Positions 1 to 5,858 of a DNA stretch of 64,000 nucleotides are shown one piece after another (the first letter of the stretch is position 1; the number at the start of each line of letters is the position of its first letter). The DNA comes from Pseudoalteromonas sp. UG3-2 (GTDB taxonomy: Bacteria > Pseudomonadota > Gammaproteobacteria > Enterobacterales > Alteromonadaceae), in contig NZ_JAWLJU010000002.1 in the NCBI RefSeq assembly GCF_037120705.1, positions 2,351,001 to 2,415,000 on the forward strand. The letters run 5' to 3'. The translations under genes were made by a program, and so were the position numbers. The notes under the pieces are model-generated. The model did no database searches. It worked only from the letters and a program-made list of their open reading frames with translations, and was not told where the DNA came from.

Positions 1-1
1 A

Positions 2-100
2 CAAAGCTCTCGGCTTGGTATGGTGTTGCTCTTACTTAATTTACTCAGCAACGAAGCTATAATGACTTACGCGATAAATGCTCAACTAGCTAAAAGTTAA
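2..100 (+). CDS. possible C-terminal end of a plus-strand gene entering the window
   Basis: One plus-strand frame is open from base 2 to a TAA at 98-100 and would encode about 32 residues, mostly hydrophobic in the first half and ending NAQLAKS. It overlaps the stop of the convergent thioesterase gene by about 15 bases. No family is recognisable in so short a piece, and an open frame of this size can occur by chance. The gene, if real, starts outside the window. Confidence 0.2.
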   Translation, partial: QSSRLGMVLLLLNLLSNEAIMTYAINAQLAKS

Positions 101-850
101 GTGTTTTGTCTTAGTAAAATCAACTCCATTAAAAAAGTCGTTCAATTTATTAATTATTTTCTCTTGCTGCGTATCTATAAAAAAGTGACCACCATCAAAG
201 GCAACTGAATCAAAACCAAGAAATAATTCACCCCACATTTCAACTTCTTTCTCAGATACCGCATCGCTTTTGCCATAAAACACAGTTACTTCCGAGGGAA
301 CTGTTACACTTCCTTGATATGAATATTGCCCTGCCACCTTAAAGTCTGCACGTAACATAGGTAGGTAAAGCTCCATGAGCTCTCGGTTAGCTAAAATTTC
401 CTCAGGTGTTCCTTTCATTCGTTCTAACTCGCGCATAAACTCCGAGTCTTCATATTCATATACTTTGTCTTTAAAGCACTGCTTTTGAGGCCCAGCACTT
501 CCAGAGGCAAAAAAGTGCTGTGGCGCTTTGAGCCCTAGCTCTAATGCACTGCAAACGACTTCAAAACCAACTCGACTTCCCAGACTGTGACCGAATATGA
601 CATAGTCTTTAGATAATAAATGGGTTATTTTAGGTACAAGTTCCGCAATGAGTTCATCCATACTATCTATAGGTGCTCTATCGAAATGAGCCCCTCTTCC
701 TGGTAATTGAATGATATTTACTTCAACGTGTTCAGGTAATTGACTGGGCCAAGAGCAAAAAGAACCAACACTGCCACCTGCGTAGGGAAAGCAGATTAAC
801 CTTACAGTTGCATTAGGTCTTGGTCTTGGTGTTATGTACCATTTATTCAT
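86..850 (-). CDS. type II thioesterase (alpha/beta hydrolase, GrsT/RedJ-like)
   Basis: A 254-residue alpha/beta hydrolase of the type II thioesterase family. These are stand-alone enzymes that hydrolyse wrong or stalled acyl groups from carrier-protein arms of non-ribosomal peptide and polyketide synthases in the cytoplasm. The nucleophile elbow GHSLG lies at residues 87-91 (Ser89), the N-terminal FPYAGG at 21-26 is typical of the family, and Asp196 and His222 (in GGHFF) complete the triad. Length matches the family (about 240-260). The ATG is preceded by a GGGA-type ribosome site. It lies 17 bases downstream of a small gene on the same strand, so the two probably form an operon. No synthetase is visible here, so the partner assembly line must lie outside the window or elsewhere in the genome. 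Confidence 0.85.
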   Translation of the reverse strand: MNKWYITPRPRPNATVRLICFPYAGGSVGSFCSWPSQLPEHVEVNIIQLPGRGAHFDRAPIDSMDELIAELVPKITHLLSKDYVIFGHSLGSRVGFEVVCSALELGLKAPQHFFASGSAGPQKQCFKDKVYEYEDSEFMRELERMKGTPEEILANRELMELYLPMLRADFKVAGQYSYQGSVTVPSEVTVFYGKSDAVSEKEVEMWGELFLGFDSVAFDGGHFFIDTQQEKIINKLNDFFNGVDFTKTKHLTFS

Positions 851-867
851 ATATATCCCACTTAGTA

Positions 868-1104
868 TCAGTTGAGCTGTTGGCTTAATTGTTCCAAATC
901 CATTTCAAGCTGCAGGTCAACAGCCTGAGACTGTAAAAATACACCATCCAAAGCATCAACTTTACCTCGTGAATAGCCTTGCTCATACGCCCACTTAATA
1001 AGCTGTAACTCTTTGCTGGATAGTGACTTCGTAATTGGCATGCTACGTCCCTTTGTTTTATTGTAGAGTTTTACGTATTGTTTTTCTTCAGTATTGCGGA
1101 GCAT
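868..1104 (-). CDS. small protein of unknown function upstream of the thioesterase
   Basis: This encodes a hydrophilic 78-residue protein of no family I recognise. The reading frame can be extended three codons to a GTG at 1113, but the ATG at 1104 is preferred because a GAGGTG ribosome site sits 8 bases upstream of it. The middle part (about residues 25-50) looks helical and is followed by an acidic, glutamine-rich tail with leucines spaced as in an amphipathic helix. There is no signal peptide, membrane segment or cysteine. The position directly upstream of the thioesterase, on the same strand, suggests co-transcription. Its role is unknown. Confidence 0.55.
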   Translation of the reverse strand: MLRNTEEKQYVKLYNKTKGRSMPITKSLSSKELQLIKWAYEQGYSRGKVDALDGVFLQSQAVDLQLEMDLEQLSQQLN

Positions 1105-1799
1105 TTCGACCACACCTCAACTATTAACATAACGACAAGAAATAAAGCTTTGTTGTAAAGAGCTTCACCATTTCGACACCAACAATATTACAGTTAAGTT
1201 GTGACTTGTGGTAATTATGAAATGTTATTTAATGCACGTTAAAGAAACAAATAAACACATGAATTAAAAGGATAAATAAAACAATATTTAATTCTATCAA
1301 AATAACAATTGTCATTATTACCAGCTACTTTAAGACGCAAACTAACTCTGAGCCTACAACCCCTCTATACATCACATAATTATAACAATCCATTCAACGC
1401 CCGTGTTCTTAATCAGGGTGCTAATTGATATCAAAGAAATCTGAACCTAAAGGAAGGAAAAAATAAAACATAAACAACAAAATCAAAGACTTAAAAAATA
1501 ACCTTATCTTAATATATTACTTTTAATCACAGTAAAACAGCCGCACGTCCAATAGTATCGTAAGCAAAATGGTAACAGCTCTTTCATGTTGGCCTTTAGG
1601 GCGGAGAGAATTAGGTATTGGCTTAACCAAAAGTGCTTTGTTACAATGAGACATAAACTGAAATTATCTTACAACTTTGAGGCCTGTAGTGCTTGCTTGC
1701 GCGGAGCCGTTCTTACAAGCTTCAAGGGTGTTACGAAGACAGCAATCGGCTGCTCTTGTTGTACCTATTTTGTAATCTATTTAATTGAGCATAATTAAA
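1105..1799. other. AT-rich intergenic region
   Basis: About 695 bases without a convincing gene, between the thioesterase operon (leftward) and the ParB-like gene (rightward). It is strongly AT-rich. A 70-codon open frame at 1586-1798 lacks a ribosome site and resembles no protein. A Fur-box-like palindrome is noted at 1301-1319. Promoters for both flanking units must lie here, but none stands out. Confidence 0.5.
1301..1319. promoter_or_regulatory. possible Fur-box-like palindrome
   Basis: The 19 bases AATAACAATTGTCATTATT match the 19-bp Fur consensus GATAATGATAATCATTATC at about 13 positions by eye. It lies about 200 bases upstream of the small gene and thioesterase operon. Type II thioesterases often accompany siderophore synthetases, which would make iron control sensible. 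The match is imperfect, and AT-rich DNA gives chance hits. Confidence 0.25.
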
Positions 1800-2879
1800 A
1801 TGTCCGAAAAATTAGAACAACTCATATTATCGAATGTGAATAACAAAGAACTGTTTCACTCCGAGACCTACGAATATCAGTCGCTATTTCTCAGCTCGGT
1901 TGTACCCGACCCCTCAAACGCTAGGTTTATGCCTTGTATCTTTATGGAAGATGAGCACGCCAAACAGTTTGTAACCCGTAATATTTCTAAAAAGCAATTG
2001 AGTAAAATATATCAAGCGGAAGATCATGTCCTGATAGGTAAATCATGCATAATTAACTGTTTAAAATATGGCAGCCCAGAGTGGAAAAAAGCTAACACTA
2101 CAATTGAATCGATCGTTGAGCTGGGTGAAAATATTGCAGTGTCTGAGATGATTCAAGCTCCTACAGTTTACCCAGATGAAGATGGAAAATATAAAATATT
2201 AACGGGCCACAGGCGCTTCTTCGCTCTTGTTTTCGCATACGGCTTTGGGCATGTAGCGCAATTCAAAGTTTATGAAAAAAAACCGCTTTTATCTAAAGTT
2301 AAGCAGTTTCAGGAAAACGCTAGTAGAGAGGACTTGCCACAGTATGGCAAGTTACAAGCGTTTTTATCTGCAATGAGAGAGATTGAAGCCTTAGATCAAG
2401 CTCGATTGAAGGTAGGAGACAAAAAGCTAACAGTAAGGGATAAAGCCAAGAATTTGGGAATTTCTATGGGAGCTTATGATAACTATAATGTCCTCACTCG
2501 ATACCCTGAGGTCATTAATGCATATGAACAAGGCCTGTCTCACTCTTTTTTAAGCGTCAAGAAGGTAGTACTTAAGGTTGAAAATGAATATAAATTAGAA
2601 CATAACAAAAGCCAACTTAACCTTTCTGACAGAAAGCAGATCGGAAAAACCATTGAGCAACAACTCATAGGCCCCAAACCTAACAGAAATAAAAAACGGC
2701 AACTTAGTATCAAGGAAATTCCATCGGTCAACGTGCTTAAAACTCTGCTATTTAAAGATGTTTCAACGCTTAACACGGAAATTGATTGGCACAGCCTAGA
2801 TTGGGAAGATAATCAAAGTGTAAATGCTGCAATAACTCAACTCATTTCCGTTATGGCAGAGCAAGAGTTTGAAAAGTAA
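1800..2879 (+). CDS. orphan ParB/Spo0J-like nuclease-domain protein
   Basis: A 359-residue protein with the N-terminal fold of ParB/RepB/Spo0J proteins, which bind centromere-like DNA sites and load CTP-dependent clamps. Visible marks are PDPSNARF (36-43), the TGHRRF box (135-140, equivalent to GERR in chromosomal ParB) and QENASREDL (171-179, equivalent to ENIQREDLN). A helix-turn-helix region probably follows around 205-235 (TVRDKAKNLGISMGAYDN). It differs strongly from the chromosomal ParB at 15472-16419 and has no ParA partner beside it. Such orphan ParB-like proteins are typical of plasmids and integrated elements. The start is uncertain: a TTG at 1785 is in frame, but the ATG at 1800 is preferred, though neither has a good ribosome site. 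Confidence 0.7.
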   Translation: MSEKLEQLILSNVNNKELFHSETYEYQSLFLSSVVPDPSNARFMPCIFMEDEHAKQFVTRNISKKQLSKIYQAEDHVLIGKSCIINCLKYGSPEWKKANTTIESIVELGENIAVSEMIQAPTVYPDEDGKYKILTGHRRFFALVFAYGFGHVAQFKVYEKKPLLSKVKQFQENASREDLPQYGKLQAFLSAMREIEALDQARLKVGDKKLTVRDKAKNLGISMGAYDNYNVLTRYPEVINAYEQGLSHSFLSVKKVVLKVENEYKLEHNKSQLNLSDRKQIGKTIEQQLIGPKPNRNKKRQLSIKEIPSVNVLKTLLFKDVSTLNTEIDWHSLDWEDNQSVNAAITQLISVMAEQEFEK

Positions 2880-3214
2880 ACTCTTTTACAACTGACCCAG
2901 GGTGATAACTATTAAGTCTAACCTATTATGAAGACGAGGCTTTGGTGTCTACTAGTTAAAACTAAAGCTGACAGTTAACTGTTTTTCAATCAGTGGCTGT
3001 CAGTTTATGCTTGAGCTAAATATTTTGTACTAGCTCAACAATATTGCCAGTGTGATTATATCCAAGCCGCTTGGTACTTATATCGTCAGTACCACTTGGT
3101 AGTTGCACTAATATATTTGATGGTACCTAGCATTATCAAGGTACCATCTGCGAAGGTTGCTGATCAAAGTAATTGGCTCTCAAGATAGTGACTACTTTGT
3201 TTCGAGTCAGGCGA
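2880..3214. other. intergenic region with inverted repeats
   Basis: About 335 bases between two convergent genes. It contains two imperfect copies of CTGACAG/CTGTCAG in opposite orientation near 2968-3005, which may form the terminator of the ParB-like gene, and the perfect 9-bp inverted repeat listed at 3119-3148. No gene is visible. Confidence 0.5.
3119..3148. repeat. perfect inverted repeat GATGGTACC / GGTACCATC
   Basis: Two 9-base arms at 3119-3127 and 3140-3148 are exact reverse complements separated by 12 bases. Further partial copies of GGTAC occur just upstream. On the minus strand the hairpin is followed by AAATATATTA, not a T-run, so it is a poor intrinsic terminator. An operator or protein-binding site is possible. 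Confidence 0.5.
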
Positions 3215-3766
3215 TTATCTAACCAAAGACAAGCAACTTGACTTATCAAAGTGTAAATTTATTTCTTTTTTTGGCTCTATCTCTAATATTTTATTATTGT
3301 AGGATGGTAGCTCAAATGTAGTCAGCAGCTGCTTGCCTGTGCTTCCTGTCACTGTTAACTCAAGTGCTTCACTGTCTAAGCAGAGCCATAATGAATCGGC
3401 AATTTTCGCTCTCTCATATTGCGAGCCGGAAAAGCCAACAATCGCTAAAACCTCAGAGCTAGACACAATAGAGGCCAAAGACCCAGCTTGTATACTTTCA
3501 TTAGCATTAACACTATCCGTAATAATAAATTCCACATAGCCAGATTCTTGTGCACTCATACTTTTTGTTTGCTGCTCTTTACTCGAGCGGTACTTCAAGA
3601 GTGTTTGCCCTTTCTCTACCCGCTCTCCTGGCTTAACTGGAAGCTCAACAACTAAAGCAGCTTCTTGGAAGTAATAAAAGACTTCTGAAGGCTTTGTGAT
3701 CTTAATATTCCCTGTCATATTCGCTGTTGATAACAGCAATAAAGGTGCCAAACTAATGGAACTCAA
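3215..3766 (-). CDS. small HlyD-like / lipoyl-fold protein, possible periplasmic adaptor
   Basis: A 183-residue protein with a hydrophobic N-terminus (SLAPLLLLSTA) that may be a signal sequence. It is followed by a biotinyl-lipoyl-like hairpin (VELPVKPGERVEKGQTLLKY, about 40-59) and, after a short hydrophilic insert, a second half (SGYVEFI to LASIV, about 75-101) typical of membrane-fusion adaptors. The next stretch (VLAIVGFSGSQYERAKIADSLWL) resembles the beta-barrel part of HlyD proteins. It is much shorter than normal adaptors (350-450) and lacks the long coiled coil. The TTG start at 3766 is supported by GGAG six bases upstream. It lies 138 bases downstream of the two tandem GG-leader peptides on the same strand, so a link to peptide export is tempting but unproven. 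No ABC transporter is present. Confidence 0.55.
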   Translation of the reverse strand: MSSISLAPLLLLSTANMTGNIKITKPSEVFYYFQEAALVVELPVKPGERVEKGQTLLKYRSSKEQQTKSMSAQESGYVEFIITDSVNANESIQAGSLASIVSSSEVLAIVGFSGSQYERAKIADSLWLCLDSEALELTVTGSTGKQLLTTFELPSYNNKILEIEPKKEINLHFDKSSCLSLVR

Positions 3767-3904
3767 TACAATCTCCTAAATATCTAAAATAACTAACCAC
3801 TCACACAAAACCACCTTGTCACCCAATTAAGCTCATGGGCATTTGTCACCTTTTCTAGCCGTGAGCAAGCAAAAGTTAAAGTGAAAGGATAAAACCTGTT
3901 TAGG

Positions 3905-4069
3905 CTAACCAGTTGTATAGCTTGTATAGTCATGTGTGATAAGCGGCTTTACATCTGGTATTTGGGTAGGCGCTAAGTCTCCTCCTGCAATTTTACGTGT
4001 ATGTTGTAGCTCTACTCCTTTAGTGTTTGATAGCTTTTTTAATTGTTTCTTTTTTAGTGTAAGTAACAT
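3905..4069 (-). CDS. tandem GG-leader peptide A (RiPP-precursor-like)
   Basis: A 54-residue peptide gene found by translating the minus strand. It begins MLLTLKKKQLKKLSN, ends the first part with TRKIAGG (residues 24-30) and finishes with ITHDYTSYTTG (44-54). It is paired with a second copy at 4124-4291: the first 30 residues differ at only 3 positions and the last 11 are identical, while the middle differs and carries a one-residue indel. A basic leader with a KKLS element ending in Gly-Gly is the layout of precursor peptides for ribosomally made natural products and some exported bacteriocins. There is no Cys, but many Thr, Ser and Tyr in the tail. An AGAGG ribosome site lies 10-14 bases upstream. 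Function unknown; no modifying enzyme is adjacent. Confidence 0.7.
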   Translation of the reverse strand: MLLTLKKKQLKKLSNTKGVELQHTRKIAGGDLAPTQIPDVKPLITHDYTSYTTG

Positions 4070-4123
4070 GATCACTTTACCTCTAGTTGCTATTTAGTTC
4101 TTATATTTGCGAGTGTTGATTAA

Positions 4124-4291
4124 TTAACCTGTTGTGTAGCTTGTATAGTCATGCGTGATTCGCTCCTTTGCATCAGGCAATTGGTTAGACGCTAAATCTT
4201 CTCCCCCTGCAACTTTACGTGTATGTTGTAGCTCTAAACCTTTGCTGTTTGATAGTTTTTTTAATTGCTTCTTTTTTAGTGTTAATAACAT
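4124..4291 (-). CDS. tandem GG-leader peptide B (RiPP-precursor-like)
   Basis: A 55-residue peptide gene, the upstream copy of the pair with 3905-4069, separated from it by 54 bases. It begins MLLTLKKKQLKKLSN, has TRKVAGG at 24-30 and ends ITHDYTSYTTG (45-55). The middle segment EDLASNQLPDAKER is unlike that of copy A. An AGGA ribosome site lies 8 bases upstream of the ATG. Protein-level conservation at both ends with a changed middle, including mostly synonymous differences at DNA level in the leader, supports real coding genes under selection. It is probably co-transcribed with copy A and perhaps with the HlyD-like gene. What matures or exports the peptide is not visible. Confidence 0.7.
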   Translation of the reverse strand: MLLTLKKKQLKKLSNSKGLELQHTRKVAGGEDLASNQLPDAKERITHDYTSYTTG

Positions 4292-4857
4292 GCTTAATTT
4301 CCTAATTTTGTAGTTATCTTGTAGTACAGCACCCTTGATTGATGAATCACCTGAGTGCCTAATAACAATAGCTAACTTGCTTAAACAGTAGTAATTATCA
4401 AAGCTTATTTTTAAGATAAGAAACCTCCTTTAACTACATGATTTAAAAGATTTTAAAAAACATTCGGAAGCGATACCCTCCTAATAATAATTACTGTCTG
4501 TATAATTTTAAGAAACACAGTTCTGCTTTAGTCAAACCGCAACCTTTACTAATAGAAGATAATCCAATTATTGAGATCTTGAATGACAAAAGAGCAAACA
4601 GAAGCCACAAGCAAAGTGTGAACAAGAACCCTTAGCAACCATAAACATATTCAGTACCTAGCCGACAGCGTCTTTAGGTATTATTGCTAAATTAGTTAGT
4701 GAAACTACAAGCAAGTCAAGACAAGGAACCCGCTTGCAAAATCATCTTTCGAGCGAATACAGAGGTTCTACATATATTCGAGAAGCCGATTCACGATTCC
4801 ATGACTCACCTTTTGCATTGCGCAAAAAGTCAAAGCAGAAGCCAAACTTTAGAATCA
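4292..4857. other. intergenic region upstream of the tandem peptides
   Basis: About 565 AT-rich bases containing the presumed promoter of the peptide operon. A strong ribosome-site-like AAAGGAGG exists on the minus strand at 4424-4431, but no start codon follows it at a usable distance; it is followed by a small hairpin. Two overlapping plus-strand frames at 4699-4919 resemble no protein. No gene is supported. Confidence 0.45.
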
Positions 4858-5244
4858 TCAACGAGCTCTTACTTTATGGAGCCAAGAAGCCTCTGTTTGT
4901 TCTAGACTTCTTGACTTAACGAAATACATATTCGGCCTAACAGCGGCTTCTGTAACAGTAAACGCATCATTTCTGTCATTTTTATTGCCTTTCACAAAAG
5001 CTTTTACATGGATTGGTGGTATAAGTCTGACTGCAAAGTCTAGCTTTTCCAATTCACGTCCCCAGTAGTTTGAACCAGAGCACGCTTCCCTAGCTATGAC
5101 GGCATCTGGATATTCCAGTAAGAAGGTAAATAATTTATTTCGCTTCAACGCTTTCTTTATTAAAGACACACTTTCCAGCCTGATTTACGCCACAAACCTG
5201 TAAGTATTCTTTGCTAAATCTATTCCTATTAGACATACTTTCAT
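4858..5244 (-). pseudogene. IS110-family transposase, N-terminal remnant with frameshifts
   Basis: The minus strand from the ATG at 5244 reads MKVCLIGIDLAKNTY, the usual N-terminus of IS110-type (DEDD) transposases. It continues in another frame as QVCGVNQAGKCVFNK, then in a third register up to a stop at 4858 with AREACSGSNYWGREL, KAFVKGNKNDRNDA and EAAVRPNMYFVKSRS, all hallmark segments. At least two frameshifts are needed and only about 130 of roughly 340 residues remain, so it is a dead fragment. The catalytic DEDD core starts in this piece (D of GIDLAK) but the C-terminal serine-containing domain is missing. No terminal repeats are expected for this family. The remnant marks past mobile-element activity in this accessory region. 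Confidence 0.8.
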
Positions 5245-5858
5245 CTGAAGACCTTTTGTGATTTATATTGAATAGTCAAATCAATAATGACGCATTACGA
5301 CGTCGTTTGCACTCGAGGTGTTCATCTCATCATCCTCCATGTAGGCAAGGCGAAAATTTTGCTATTTAATTGTTCTTAAGAAGAAAATTTTAACGCAGTT
5401 AGCGTCGAATCTGTTCCCTCAAATTGAGCCAGTATAAATGCGTATTGGTATTAACGAGTTGAGCTGAAAAAGAAAGTAACGCAGCTGTATATCCAGCTTG
5501 GTAAACCAATTCAGAGTGTTTACATCGAACATTTTGAATGGTTGGATTTACACATCTTAGATAGTGTGCAGATATAAAAACTTGCAACTGAGTGGCTTTG
5601 GACTTATACCAACGAGAAACCGAATATGGGGCCACTAGAAGCGTCCCCTCTCAAGTTATTAATACAAGCGGTTGAATAAGAATAGTTGCTGCTTAGAATG
5701 CCGGATCGCACAGTTATTTTCTCGGTTTTTATCATGCAAAGTCTTACTGCTGAGCAAGCGAATGCTGCTCGCTGGGCTTCTATTATTATTCGGAGTTACG
5801 ATACAAGCTAAAGCCCTAAAAAGGTGACTAACTGGCAACAAGGCTATGGTTTCACACA
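5245..5858. other. intergenic region between IS110 remnant and regulator
   Basis: About 610 bases with two short minus-strand open frames (5399-5635 and 5659-5862) that lack clear ribosome sites and resemble no protein. It probably consists of decayed mobile-element sequence and the downstream flank of the regulator gene. Nothing else is supported. Confidence 0.4.

Noticed and set aside
1586..1798. 70-codon plus-strand open frame ahead of the ParB-like gene
   Set aside because: It lacks a ribosome site, has an odd composition and resembles no protein, and its end overlaps the ParB-like gene in another frame.
4424..4431. Strong AAAGGAGG ribosome-site-like sequence on the minus strand
   Set aside because: No ATG, GTG or TTG follows within a usable distance, and the next codons are stop-rich, so no peptide gene can be supported.
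4699..4919. Two overlapping plus-strand open frames
   Set aside because: They run antisense to the IS110 remnant and resemble no protein.
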